From positions 62,001-126,000 of the forward strand of contig NZ_JAFIBY010000002.1 in the NCBI RefSeq assembly GCF_017832355.1: 64,000 nucleotides of DNA, read 5' to 3'. The notes beneath the pieces were generated by a model. That model was not told the DNA's origin. It ran no database searches and saw only the letters and a program-made list of their open reading frames with translations. Below are positions 1-8,040 of the stretch, in pieces. Both the position numbers and the translations under genes were made by a program. The stretch's first letter is position 1, and the number at the start of each line of letters is the position of its first letter. The DNA is from Serratia sp. PL17. GTDB taxonomy: Bacteria; Pseudomonadota; Gammaproteobacteria; Enterobacterales; Enterobacteriaceae.

Positions 1-1923
1 CACCTTAATTCCACTGGAAGGGTTATCCCAGCGATTTTTTATAATTTCAGTAGCAATATCAACAAAGCTATAACCAGATGTTCCCGCTTTAATTGAACTG
101 ACTTTACCGGACATGTCGTTATTCTTAAATTCATCGCGAAGATAATCACGTGTACTTGTTAGAGCAACAGAACCCGCTGTTACGTAAAGTGCTGGTATAG
201 AAATACCCGCAGCATTTGCAGCCCCTGGGATAGGTGAAGACGTTTTAGGTAAACCAATATTAGTCCCACCCTGTAATAGTCGTATGCCACCAAAAACGAC
301 AGCAGCCGCTGTCATTGCCTTAATACCAAGTTCAGCGCCTGCTAACGCAGTAGTTAACCCCGGGTATTGACTAGAGTAATCGGAAAGTTCTTTTGATAAT
401 CGCCCCAAAACATCAGATACAGTTTTCATTGAGTCGATCTCTGCAAAATCCTTATCATTCTGGAACTGTTCAGTTTTGAAGTCATTACTAGATGATATGA
501 CTTTAAACGCAGCCTCGCCTGCACCAAAGGAATTCTCAGTTCCGGCAATTTGTTCCTTAATGAAATCCCGCTTTAAAATCTTTGTCTTTAAAGCCATCCC
601 CGCTTGCTGGTCTGCGACTATATTTGCAACTAAAGATGAAACCAGCACATCCATAGCGGCACTTAGGTCAGCTTCTTTACTTGTACCCTTATATTTATTT
701 AATTTATTTTCGAGCGCTTTATAATCCTTATTGCTCTCGACAATTCCAGTTATGGCTTTCATATTGGCATCAGCAGTGTTGACCCCCTGAGAACGCTGAG
801 AAACAAGATACTGCTCATAAGACAATGCCTTCCCATCTTTACCCCTGAACTTATAGTTCTTGAGTGAATTTTTAATATCAGCGCTGACAATTTTATCCAT
901 TAGGTTATTGATATTAGTCGAGGCAGCACTGTTATCACCAGCTGTAAGGGCGTTTGCTTGGTTTTCTGCTAGCAATTTATCTATATCCTTTAACCCTCCC
1001 ATCCCTAAAGCTTTACCTTTTGACATTTGCTGAGGAAGTCCTCTTGCCATGTCAGCTAACTCATAGCTGCCGTTTTCGCCAGAACGAATTAATTTATCAA
1101 AGAGTTCTGGCAATTGTTCTTTAGTAATACCGAAAAGGGCAATAGCCGCAGAAGCAACTTTTGCAAGGTCTTGAGGGGCAGCACCTGACGCAGTAGAATA
1201 GCGCATTATTGATGGCAGCATCTCCATGGCAGTTTCAGAGTCAACCTGCCCATCAGCAAAAATATTATTTAATGTTTCCGCCGCTGTTTCTCTTGTTCCA
1301 CCACCATATTTTACAGCCTTTTTTATAGCATTATTCATGACGGGAACTTTTTTAATACGCTCCTCCGGGCTAAGGTCATTGAAACCGGTATTTGACATCA
1401 TGAGAAGCCGTCGCTCATAACTCATCTGGTTTTTCACTGGCTGAGCTATCACAGATGCACCCGCCAAAATCCCACCACCTATGGCTAATGCATTAGAGCC
1501 AATGCCACGGGCGCGCTCCATGCGACTCATAGCTAGGCCTGCACCATTAAGTTCTTCCCGCAACCGCCCAACTTTTTGCGTCATTGCTGTGAATGCCCGG
1601 CTTTGGTCGTTTGCCGACATTATTCCGCTACGAGTCAAACGCATATAAGCTGCTTGTGTTTGTGTTATTTCACGCTGAATTTCACGTTCTGATCGGACTC
1701 CAAGTGTAGACCTTGCTGAAGCTGCTCTTCGATATTCATCTTGCAGGGCTCTGGATGCCTGAATGCCTCGAGAAGCATTCTGTTGCTGAGATTTGGCAAG
1801 TTGATCCCCTTGCTTCTCAGCAGCCTTCGTTTGTTGTATAGCGTCTTGCATTGCTTTGCGTAAAACCTTTGAACCAGTATCACGCGCCGTTAATTGCAGG
1901 GCTAAAGAAAGATTTCTAGACAT
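1..1923 (-). CDS. Phage tail tape-measure protein, C-terminus off the left edge
   Basis: The minus strand is open from an ATG at 1923 to the window edge, giving 641 visible residues with no stop. The N-terminus (about 20-135) is rich in Gln, Arg and Ala and looks coiled-coil. A Gly/Ala hydrophobic stretch (about 141-160) leads into a region resembling the TP901/PhageMin_Tail tape-measure core (about 165-360). Further hydrophobic Gly/Ala segments lie near 560-620. Tape-measure proteins set tail length and line the tail tube. The start has a good ribosome site (AAAGGAAA, about 4 bases upstream). The gene is odd in standing alone: tail-assembly chaperone genes normally sit just upstream, but here only a small regulator gene does. 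Low GC marks it as acquired. Confidence 0.82.
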   Translation of the reverse strand, partial: MSRNLSLALQLTARDTGSKVLRKAMQDAIQQTKAAEKQGDQLAKSQQQNASRGIQASRALQDEYRRAASARSTLGVRSEREIQREITQTQAAYMRLTRSGIMSANDQSRAFTAMTQKVGRLREELNGAGLAMSRMERARGIGSNALAIGGGILAGASVIAQPVKNQMSYERRLLMMSNTGFNDLSPEERIKKVPVMNNAIKKAVKYGGGTRETAAETLNNIFADGQVDSETAMEMLPSIMRYSTASGAAPQDLAKVASAAIALFGITKEQLPELFDKLIRSGENGSYELADMARGLPQQMSKGKALGMGGLKDIDKLLAENQANALTAGDNSAASTNINNLMDKIVSADIKNSLKNYKFRGKDGKALSYEQYLVSQRSQGVNTADANMKAITGIVESNKDYKALENKLNKYKGTSKEADLSAAMDVLVSSLVANIVADQQAGMALKTKILKRDFIKEQIAGTENSFGAGEAAFKVISSSNDFKTEQFQNDKDFAEIDSMKTVSDVLGRLSKELSDYSSQYPGLTTALAGAELGIKAMTAAAVVFGGIRLLQGGTNIGLPKTSSPIPGAANAAGISIPALYVTAGSVALTSTRDYLRDEFKNNDMSGKVSSIKAGTSGYSFVDIATEIIKNRWDNPSSGIKV

Positions 1924-2135
1924 GATTTTTCCTTTCTATAGGAACATAATAACGTTAATTAATAACTTAAATTAACTATGCAAAATAAATCGCAAAACAA
2001 TGCAGAATAAATCGCAAATTAAGTGAAGTCATTCACAACAAAAAGATACCATAATGTGATAATGACAAAGAAGGAAAAACAAAAAGCCATGATTTCTAAT
2101 ATAAAATAGCCAGCTATAAAGCTGGCTTTAGGTAG

Positions 2136-2309
2136 TTACCCTTTAGGTGTTATTCCTCGAGCATGTAATTCTTTTCGCAAAACACGTTTAATCCAAGTTG
2201 CTAAAGATGAATCTCCATCGAGCCTAGCTTGCTCCTCTAACTGCGATCGGAACTCCTCCGGTAGTCTCATCTGATACTGTGGAGATCTCTTCTCTTGCTG
2301 TGTTGACAT
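2136..2309 (-). CDS. Arc-family ribbon-helix-helix DNA-binding protein, 57 aa
   Basis: A short reading frame begins MSTQQEKRSPQYQMRLPEEF and ends ARGITPKG. The QYQMRLPEEFRSQLEEQAR pattern is the beta-strand plus first helix of Arc/MetJ-type repressors, and the segment around SLATWIKRVLRKEL fits the second helix. Such proteins dimerise and insert the strand into the major groove. A perfect 12-bp inverted repeat (2308-2319 and 2341-2352) overlaps the start codon, so autoregulation is likely. The leader would be very short with no clear Shine-Dalgarno. It lies between the tape-measure gene (same strand) and the divergent Icd-like gene, so it could control both. Confidence 0.85.
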   Translation of the reverse strand: MSTQQEKRSPQYQMRLPEEFRSQLEEQARLDGDSSLATWIKRVLRKELHARGITPKG

Positions 2310-2352
2310 GGTCGTTACCCGGGTCTATTATCATTTACATGGTAACGACCAT
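2308..2352. promoter_or_regulatory. Perfect 12-bp inverted repeat, probable operator of the Arc-like gene
   Basis: ATGGTCGTTACC at 2308-2319 is repeated exactly in inverse at 2341-2352, with a 21-bp AT-rich spacer. The proximal arm covers the start codon of the ribbon-helix-helix gene. The spacer read on the minus strand contains GATAAT, a good -10 box, so protein bound at both arms would cover that promoter. The site lies about 90 bp before the divergent Icd-like start. Confidence 0.7.
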
Positions 2353-2441
2353 TGTAATTACAGTTGCCACACAAAGCAACGCCTCTGAGTGTTACCAGCA
2401 CAGCAGAGGCGTCTGACCACTACGTTACGGAGATTAACGCT

Positions 2442-2642
2442 ATGGCTAAGTTCCATTGTACTCATACTCAACCAAAATATCAGTATCGCTTTCTTGCGAT
2501 AGCTCGGCTTGACTTGGCCGCTGTTCCTTGTCGCCTGAGTGTCGAAGCCGCTTCGGAAAGCGAGGCAAGACAGATTTTAGCTCAACAATTCATCCTGTCG
2601 CTCGCTGCACGCCTCCCATCTAAGGAGACCACTCATGGATAA
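2442..2642 (+). CDS. Icd-like host cell-division inhibitor family protein (P4-type)
   Basis: This 66-residue protein starts MAKFHCTHTQ and has the family core YQYRFLAIARLDLAAVPCRL, then a conserved Ser/Glu-rich turn and ILAQQFILSLAARLP. Proteins with this core are annotated as Icd-like in P4-like satellites and related prophages; P4 Icd inhibits host division. I chose the ATG at 2442 because CGGAG precedes it and conservation begins there, although the frame stays open to 2364. Its end overlaps the next gene by 8 bases, implying translational coupling. Confidence 0.72.
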   Translation: MAKFHCTHTQPKYQYRFLAIARLDLAAVPCRLSVEAASESEARQILAQQFILSLAARLPSKETTHG

Positions 2643-2940
2643 AAGAGAGGTAAGTTCGTGTGTCGACCTGCTGAGAAGCGGCGATCTACTCAAATTATCG
2701 GGTGAGGAAGCTAAGAACATTCTATCTGATGCGGAAAATACGAAGGACGGCTTAATCTGCGGGATAGAATCGATAGGAACATTGATGGAACACTATTCCG
2801 CCGAATGTCTTATCAGGCGTACAGCTCATGATATGAGCGCTCAAGATATGCAATCCATTGGTATGTTTTTAATGACAGCGACAAAGCTGGTACGTGCACT
2901 AGACGATGTCATCACGAGCAGCGCTGACAGTACCGAATGA
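2635..2940 (+). CDS. Small phage protein coupled to Icd-like gene, possibly derepression-protein type
   Basis: This is a 101-residue, mostly helical protein with no membrane segment or signal peptide. Its start ATG (2635) lies inside the end of the Icd-like gene and has a strong AGGAG site 7 bases upstream, so the two are almost certainly co-translated. In P4-like elements the gene after an Icd-like gene is often a small helical protein annotated as a derepression protein, and the leucine spacing and GIESIG motif are compatible. I do not recognise it firmly; the call rests mainly on position. A terminator-like hairpin follows at 2968-2990. Confidence 0.45.
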   Translation: MDKREVSSCVDLLRSGDLLKLSGEEAKNILSDAENTKDGLICGIESIGTLMEHYSAECLIRRTAHDMSAQDMQSIGMFLMTATKLVRALDDVITSSADSTE

Positions 2941-2967
2941 ATTATGCATTGATTGTTCACCTTAAGG

Positions 2968-2990
2968 CTCCCGGCACTGTCGGGAGTTTT
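2968..2990 (+). terminator. Terminator after the Icd-like operon
   Basis: CTCCCG (2968-2973) pairs with CGGGAG (2981-2986) and is followed by TTTT. It begins 28 bases after the stop of the 101-residue gene. Confidence 0.7.
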
Positions 2991-3262
2991 CACATTGCCA
3001 CATCAAAACCGCCTATTTTCAAATTCGCCATGTAAGCCACTACAAGAAGACATAACCTTATAGCTGTAGGTTAGGGTGAGTGACAATCAATAAAGCTAAA
3101 TTAAAGCGATTTAAACGGGTTTTAAAGTAGCATTCTAAGGTGGTCTTAGCGAACTTTAACGTTTTTATTGAATCGGTGTATTTTCAGAGGGCAGCGCTGT
3201 ACTAGTTGGCATGGATAAGGATGGCACTAGATGGTAGTTCATAGCCAGAAAGAGAAAAAAGA
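2991..3262. other. Phage-region intergenic stretch with no recognisable gene
   Basis: This AT-rich stretch lies between the Icd operon terminator and the Mor-like gene terminator. No reading frame with a credible start and ribosome site is visible on either strand. Confidence 0.5.
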
Positions 3263-3298
3263 AACCCCGGGCATACTGATTATATGACCGGGGTTTTA
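3263..3298 (-). terminator. Terminator of the Mor-like gene
   Basis: AACCCCGG (3263-3270) pairs with CCGGGGTT (3288-3295). On the minus strand the stem is followed by a T-rich run (3249-3262). It lies 27 bases beyond the stop of the minus-strand gene at 3325. Confidence 0.75.
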
Positions 3299-3324
3299 GG
3301 GATAAATACTCGAACGATTAAAAC

Positions 3325-3771
3325 TTAGTGTATGTTATTTATAATGTCAACTGCTGTGTTAAATTTTTTCCAAATATCCCACCCATGCCTGTCGCTTATC
3401 TGGTGTGATATTGAAACGCTTTTGATTGCACTGGTAAGAGATGAACCTTTCATAATTGCCTTTTTCACATCGCTTACAAAACGTAGATGTCTCACCCTCG
3501 TCAGTAAGATATTTTCCCTTGGAATATATAGTTTTTCACCACTAAAATGGTTACATAATGCGCGGGCGGCTTCTAGACCAATAGCATTAGAAAGCTTTGA
3601 AAAAGAATCGCAATTCCATTTGCGTTTTGGAAAATCAAAGTAAGCACCGCCGAAACTTCCAAATAGTTTTCTTGCGTTTTCAATACCAATAACCTGAACA
3701 ATCAATTCACCTGTTGGTGTAAGTAGTTTTGATAATTCTTGATTACCAAATTTATCAATACAATAATTCAT
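3325..3771 (-). CDS. Mor-like phage protein (Mu middle-operon-regulator family), 148 aa
   Basis: The protein starts MNYCIDKFGN; a GTG four codons upstream is possible but has a weaker context. Two repeated units are visible: GELIVQVIGIENARKLFGSF followed by GAYFDFPKRKW (about 20-55), then a second unit with the GEKLYIPRE motif (about 78-86). The C-terminal helical part (about 95-140) with SISHQISDRHGW fits a helix-turn-helix. In Mor/C-type activators a GGxxxYIP dimerisation strand precedes the HTH, and this matches. Mor activates the Mu middle promoter. It sits downstream of the Mu-type gpT gene on the same strand, not its normal place in Mu. Family call moderately sure; function inferred. 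Confidence 0.52.
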   Translation of the reverse strand: MNYCIDKFGNQELSKLLTPTGELIVQVIGIENARKLFGSFGGAYFDFPKRKWNCDSFSKLSNAIGLEAARALCNHFSGEKLYIPRENILLTRVRHLRFVSDVKKAIMKGSSLTSAIKSVSISHQISDRHGWDIWKKFNTAVDIINNIH

Positions 3772-3829
3772 TTTAGCACCCACTTTGAAAATCCAAAATT
3801 ACGTGGCAAGCATGGCTCGCCAGAAATAT

Positions 3830-4735
3830 TTAAGGAAGGTGTGGTGAAACAACTACCTCAACCAACCCGTAATTTGGGTTTGGTTTCTGATTATCTAAGG
3901 TCTCAGCCTTCGCAATATAAAACGCCGCCTCCCTGTTTGATTGCCCTACTAACAGAATTTTAGGTTGAATAGCCAAGGGGCGTTCTTCTTCTGTTTTTTG
4001 TGATGACATTCTATCGTACAATTCTGCAAAGTTAGTGGGGGTTAGGGCTAATTTACTTGCAAATGCTAACTGCCAGAAACTAAAGCCCATATTCCCACGG
4101 GCACGAACACCGAAAATAAACTCATCGCGCATAAACGTATTATAATCATCGATTTCGTTAACTCTGGCAAGTTCATACTTTTCGCGCACTTGAAAAATGA
4201 ACGGTTTAACTGCTCGTGAGTTATCCAAAAGATACCATGCGGGCATTTCATCTTCACTGCTTACCGGTAATTGAACGTTGGATGCTTTAGATTCTTCAAC
4301 GCCGTTCATTACCGGATGCTGTTCACTGAAAAACGGTTTACCATCATAACAACGAGCAACAAAACCAGACTTAATTAGCTCAAATAGTAATTCATCCGGA
4401 TGCCGAGCGGCAGCGCCACCCATTTCCTGGAAGAATGCCGCATACAATCCTATTTGGTCGTCGGCAATATCATCACGCTTAATTTTAATTGTTGATTCAA
4501 ACTTTCTATTTTTAATATTATAGCTATAAGCGCTTATGTTTTTTACTATGCGTTCACCCACCCATTCACGCAGTGACGGAAACCCACTCAACCATGCATA
4601 ATTCGTTTCACTGGTTGATGATGGGATTATTGTTGAAATCTGCGGATAGAGAGTTTTGACTGATTCAAACTCTTTCTTATACAGAACTTGACCATTGATA
4701 AAAAGGCCGCCGATTGTTTGCTTGTTAACTAGCAT
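3830..4735 (-). CDS. Mu-like major head subunit (gpT family), 301 aa
   Basis: The sequence matches the Mu gpT family along its length. Motifs include IIPSSTSETNYAWLSGFPSL near the start, LREWVGERIVKN, the FEST strand followed by KRDDI and the QIGLYA segment, AARHPDELLFELIKSGF, CYDGKPFF..HPV, and MRDEFIFGVRARGNMGFSFW. These are family hallmarks of an HK97-fold capsid protein. About 300 residues is the usual length, so the gene looks intact. The start has AAAGGA about 9 bases upstream. The Mu neighbours (protease/scaffold upstream; head completion and tail genes downstream) are absent: upstream is 500 bp without a gene and downstream is the Mor-like gene. It is therefore an orphan capsid gene in this window. 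Confidence 0.88.
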   Translation of the reverse strand: MLVNKQTIGGLFINGQVLYKKEFESVKTLYPQISTIIPSSTSETNYAWLSGFPSLREWVGERIVKNISAYSYNIKNRKFESTIKIKRDDIADDQIGLYAAFFQEMGGAAARHPDELLFELIKSGFVARCYDGKPFFSEQHPVMNGVEESKASNVQLPVSSEDEMPAWYLLDNSRAVKPFIFQVREKYELARVNEIDDYNTFMRDEFIFGVRARGNMGFSFWQLAFASKLALTPTNFAELYDRMSSQKTEEERPLAIQPKILLVGQSNREAAFYIAKAETLDNQKPNPNYGLVEVVVSPHLP

Positions 4736-5243
4736 GTGGAGATATCCTTTGGTTTAAACGGGTAGGTTACGTTAATACAGAGCAAGGATATCACCACTGA
4801 ACTCGTTCACCTGCATGAAGGGGTTCAGTGCCTTTAATTGGCTCGCTTACCTTTCAAAAAGAAAGGCACGATTTATCTATATTGGTTTCTTGATCAAAAT
4901 CATAGAGTTAACTAAAAAGAAAGGAGCGAGGTAAACTTTATCATGATTTTCTTTTCACTAAAACAATAAAGAAAGCCTTCGATCACAAGGCAAGATAAAA
5001 ATCATCCACTACTTAAACTCACACTCTTATCGCTAAGCTACTGTTTAAGATCGATTTTATTATTGTTGCTCAATAGTTTTAAAAAAACGTTCAAAATCCT
5101 TTAAAAGATGCTCAGATTTATGCAAATTAAAACGCAAAACTTGCCTATATTGATCATTTTATTATCAGCTATGCAAAATCAAATAAGTCGTCCGGAATCC
5201 TTATTTTCACTGGCCTCGCGGCGAAATTCCCCCACCTCACCAA
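4736..5243. other. AT-rich gene-free stretch between the orphan capsid gene and the host junction
   Basis: About 500 bp with no credible reading frame. It contains an inverted repeat CACTGAAC/GTTCAGTG (4795-4802 and 4823-4830) about 60 bp before the gpT start, and A/T-rich tracts through about 5190. Composition shifts toward the GC-rich host at about 5195-5215. One attachment site may lie here, but its partner is outside the window. Confidence 0.5.
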
Positions 5244-5579
5244 GTGTGCAAAATAGATCACTCCCCCACAGCACCGGTTAACTGTTACCTGATTGACCGG
5301 TTATGGCCGCGGGGCATCAGTAAGGAGCAGTTACTGGGAGTGCAGTGGCTAAAAGAGATTGCGCCAGATAACACACTACGACAGTGGTTTCACCAGCACC
5401 TTGAACAGTGGGAATTATTTGAGAGCCGTTACCGGCAGCAATTGGCTGAAAATGACGCCTGGCGGCCCCTGGTGGCGTTATTACGGCAAGGGGAGCCCTT
5501 AACCTTGCTCTATGGCAGCAAAGACACACAGCACAACCACGGCATCGTGCTGCGCGACTTTTTATTGGCGCAGATTTAA
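5244..5579 (+). CDS. DUF488 (YeaO-like) protein, possibly with a clipped N-terminus
   Basis: The 111-residue frame carries the family signature: IDRLWPRGISKEQL (about 18-31), then WLKEIAP, LRQWFHQHLEQWELFESRY and the C-terminal PLTLLYGSKDTQHNHGIVL. YeaO-type proteins are about 115-120 residues and their function is unresolved. The only start is GTG at 5244, which leaves the first strand (usually xxCKRIYDP) as VCKIDHSP, a few residues shorter than usual. No clear ribosome site precedes it. Because it abuts the phage arm, integration may have replaced its original promoter and start. Confidence 0.75.
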   Translation: MCKIDHSPTAPVNCYLIDRLWPRGISKEQLLGVQWLKEIAPDNTLRQWFHQHLEQWELFESRYRQQLAENDAWRPLVALLRQGEPLTLLYGSKDTQHNHGIVLRDFLLAQI

Positions 5580-5627
5580 GTTGCCTGGCCATTGCGTGCG
5601 ATCACGCGGTCAATGGCGGGGCAAGGT

Positions 5628-6302
5628 TTAACGCTCGCGGCGATAGCTGCCGTCGGCCTGGCGGCGGAATAATACCTGAGTGTTATCCGCGGCAGTGACC
5701 GATAACGCAGTAATCACGCCGTTGGTGTCACGTTCGATACGCACTTCCTGGCCGGCCTTCATGTTGCTGAGTGGTTTATCGTTACCTTCCACCTGCGCCA
5801 TCGCGAAGACTTCATTCACCGGCAGACTATTGTCGCGGAACAGTTGCGCCAGTGTTTGCCCTGGTTGGATCTGGTAACGCTGCCAGTTGCCGGCGGGTTC
5901 CGGTTCGGCGGCGTGCTGCTGCTGAGGATCATTTTGCAGATCGGCCTGCAGGGGTATGTTGTTGCCCTGCTGGGTGACCGGGAATGGCTGCCCGCTGTTT
6001 TCCGATGAATACGGCCACAGCAGTGCCAGTAGCAAGATGCAGCCGAAAATCAGTGTCCAGCGGCGGTGGAAATAGGGTAATGGCTCCATCCAACCGAAGC
6101 CGTCCGGCAGGTGCCAGATCTTCAGCAGTAGCGCTTTGATGTTTTGCCCCTTACCGCTTTCCGGTGGTTGTTCTGAATCCGGATTCTCTACTGCCTCTGG
6201 CGCGGACCCCGGCTTCAGGCGCTGGCTGAAGTTCAGCCAGGTGCGCAACAACGGCTGGTAGACTCGGGTGGTCTTCCTTCTCCTGGGCGAGATTCTGCCC
6301 AT
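5628..6302 (-). CDS. ytfB: Opacity-associated protein A-like cell-division protein YtfB
   Basis: A 224-residue bitopic membrane protein. Residues 1-80 are a basic, proline-containing cytoplasmic part ending in the family motif WHLPDGFGWMEPLPYFHRR. One membrane helix lies at about 82-98. The periplasmic part has a Gln-rich linker and a LysM-like OapA domain (about 141-190, with YQIQPGQTLAQLFRD). In E. coli YtfB localises to the septum, binds glycan strands and causes filamentation when overproduced. The start has GAGAGG just upstream. It is next to fklB, divergently transcribed, as in E. coli. Confidence 0.92.
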   Translation of the reverse strand: MGRISPRRRKTTRVYQPLLRTWLNFSQRLKPGSAPEAVENPDSEQPPESGKGQNIKALLLKIWHLPDGFGWMEPLPYFHRRWTLIFGCILLLALLWPYSSENSGQPFPVTQQGNNIPLQADLQNDPQQQHAAEPEPAGNWQRYQIQPGQTLAQLFRDNSLPVNEVFAMAQVEGNDKPLSNMKAGQEVRIERDTNGVITALSVTAADNTQVLFRRQADGSYRRER

Positions 6303-6590
6303 GGTAACCTCTCTTCAACGGCGTAAAAATATCACGGTACAAAAGGGTGTACCGCCGACCCGATGCCCTGTTTCCAGTATAGTCTGCTAACTGATTGAAG
6401 TGAAAGGCAGCAGCAAACCCATGCCTGTTGCGACAGGCGATTCGCCTGGGCTCGCGGGAGCGGGTGTTAACTGAGGGTTATTGTTTCTTTTTCTACGACA
6501 AAAGTCATCATTCTCCACACAAGATTTTACCCGGCATTGCGGCGCTGTTATGCTGCGCTTTCGACTTTTTACAGACTAAAGGAAAACCCC

Positions 6591-7211
6591 ATGACAACCC
6601 CTTCTTTTGACAGCGTTGAAGCGCAGGCGAGCTACGGGATTGGTTTACAGGTCGGCCAGCAGTTACAAGAGTCCGGTCTGGAAGGTTTACAACCGGAAGC
6701 TTTGCTGGCAGGTTTGCGTGACGCGCTGGAAGGGAATGCCCCGGCGGTTCCGGTAGACGTGGTGCACCGTGCGCTGCGTGAAATCCACGAACGTGCGGAT
6801 GCCGTGCGTCGTGATCGTCAACAGGCGATGGCTGTTGAAGGCCAGAAATTCCTGGAAGACAACGCCAAGCGTGACGAAGTGACGCTGACCGAATCCGGTC
6901 TGCAGTTCTCCGTACTGGAGCAGGGCAATGGCCCAATCCCGTCCCGTCAGGATCGCGTGCGTGTGCATTACACCGGCCGTCTGATCAACGGTGACGTGTT
7001 CGACAGCTCCGTAGAGCGCGGCCAACCGGCAGAATTCCCGGTTAGCGGTGTGATCCCAGGTTGGATCGAAGCGCTGACCCTGATGCCGGTCGGTTCTAAA
7101 TGGCAGTTGTATATTCCACACGACCTGGCCTACGGCGAGCGTGGTGCTGGCGCATCCATCCCGCCATTCAGCGCGCTGGTGTTTGACGTCGAACTGCTGG
7201 AAATCCTGTAA
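6591..7211 (+). CDS. fklB: FKBP-type peptidyl-prolyl isomerase FKBP22
   Basis: The 206-residue protein has an FKBP N-terminal dimerisation region (about 1-105) and a C-terminal FKBP catalytic domain (about 115-206). The latter has [26 protein letters not shown] and [13 protein letters not shown], including the active-site Tyr, Asp, Trp and Ile expected for FK506-binding isomerases. It catalyses cis-trans isomerisation at prolines and is predicted cytoplasmic. The start [12 protein letters not shown] is preceded by AAAGGAAAA. Length and order next to ytfB match E. coli. Confidence 0.95.
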   Translation: MTTPSFDSVEAQASYGIGLQVGQQLQESGLEGLQPEALLAGLRDALEGNAPAVPVDVVHRALREIHERADAVRRDRQQAMAVEGQKFLEDNAKRDEVTLTESGLQFSVLEQGNGPIPSRQDRVRVHYTGRLINGDVFDSSVERGQPAEFPVSGVIPGWIEALTLMPVGSKWQLYIPHDLAYGERGAGASIPPFSALVFDVELLEIL

Positions 7212-7254
7212 TCCTCTGACAGGTTTCTCTGGGCGCCTACATGGCGCCCTTGTT

Positions 7255-7920
7255 TTATGCGCCGTTCAGTGCGCGCGGGAACAACAGGTTGTTCTCCAGA
7301 TTGATGTGTTCCATCAGGTCACCGATGAACTCGTCGATACCGCCATACAGCGCCTGCCAGGTATTGCAGGCACCTTCTGGTGGCGTCACGTTGTTGGTGA
7401 GGAACTTTACCACTTCCAACTGTTCGCCCGCGTCGTCATGCTCATGTTCCATCACCGAGATGGGGCCACTCGCCTGGCGTCCCATACCTTGCTTGATCAT
7501 CGGGAACAGGATCTGTTCTTCTTTCATCATATGATTTTCCAGATCCAGCCGGATCAGGTTCAACTGTTTCGCCAGTCCACGTGGACAGGTGGGTTTGTCG
7601 GCATGAACCCGTTCGACTTTTTCTGCCATCAGTACCAGCTCGGCTAACTGTTCACGGTGCCGCTGATGGAAGCGTGGCAGGATATAGTCAATCACTTCGC
7701 CGAGGGGCGCAGTGCGCCAGTCGCGGGTTTGTTCCGGTTTGGCGGCGAGGACGGCCAATTCGGTTTCCAGCCGGTCGATATCCAGCCCTCTGCGCTCGGC
7801 GGCGCGTTGCAGCGTTTGTTTGCCGCCACAGCAGAAATCCAAGTCGTTCATGCGGAACAGGCGTGATGCCCGGGGAATGGCGATGGCGAGAGCGCCGAGG
7901 GATTGGTCACGGTAATTCAT
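7255..7920 (-). CDS. ytfE: Di-iron protein repairing Fe-S clusters (RIC, YtfE)
   Basis: A 221-residue RIC/ScdA protein. The N-terminal ScdA domain has the vicinal-cysteine motif [10 protein letters not shown] (about 28-37). The C-terminal hemerythrin-like domain carries the iron ligands in [37 protein letters not shown] and [13 protein letters not shown]. It restores nitric-oxide and peroxide-damaged iron-sulfur clusters in the cytoplasm. The start is immediately downstream of a near-perfect NsrR-type dyad (7949-7971), so NO-responsive control is expected, as known for E. coli ytfE. Confidence 0.96.
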   Translation of the reverse strand: MNYRDQSLGALAIAIPRASRLFRMNDLDFCCGGKQTLQRAAERRGLDIDRLETELAVLAAKPEQTRDWRTAPLGEVIDYILPRFHQRHREQLAELVLMAEKVERVHADKPTCPRGLAKQLNLIRLDLENHMMKEEQILFPMIKQGMGRQASGPISVMEHEHDDAGEQLEVVKFLTNNVTPPEGACNTWQALYGGIDEFIGDLMEHINLENNLLFPRALNGA

Positions 7921-7948
7921 GGGAAGGCCTCTTTAAATGAAAAACTAT

Positions 7949-7971
7949 AACATGCATTTTAAATGCAATTT
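7949..7971. promoter_or_regulatory. NsrR-like operator upstream of ytfE
   Basis: The 23-bp site AACATGCATTTTAAATGCAA plus TTT contains a perfect 7-1-7 dyad (TGCATTT T AAATGCA, 7953-7967). This matches the 11-1-11 NsrR consensus. It is centred 40 bp upstream of the ytfE start codon. Confidence 0.78.
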
Positions 7972-8040
7972 AAAGGGCGCGCCAGAGAGAAAAAGGGGTA
8001 GATGGCCAGAGGGAAGGTGATTTCCCCTCCGGCCTACTGC

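Noticed and set aside
3325-5243. Reading the gpT and Mor-like genes as a complete Mu prophage end
   Set aside because: No transposase, protease/scaffold, portal, sheath or Mu end sequence is visible, so a complete Mu-like prophage cannot be claimed.
7141-7647. 168-codon plus-strand frame across the end of fklB and ytfE
   Set aside because: Overlaps two certain genes and crosses their convergent boundary; no independent support.
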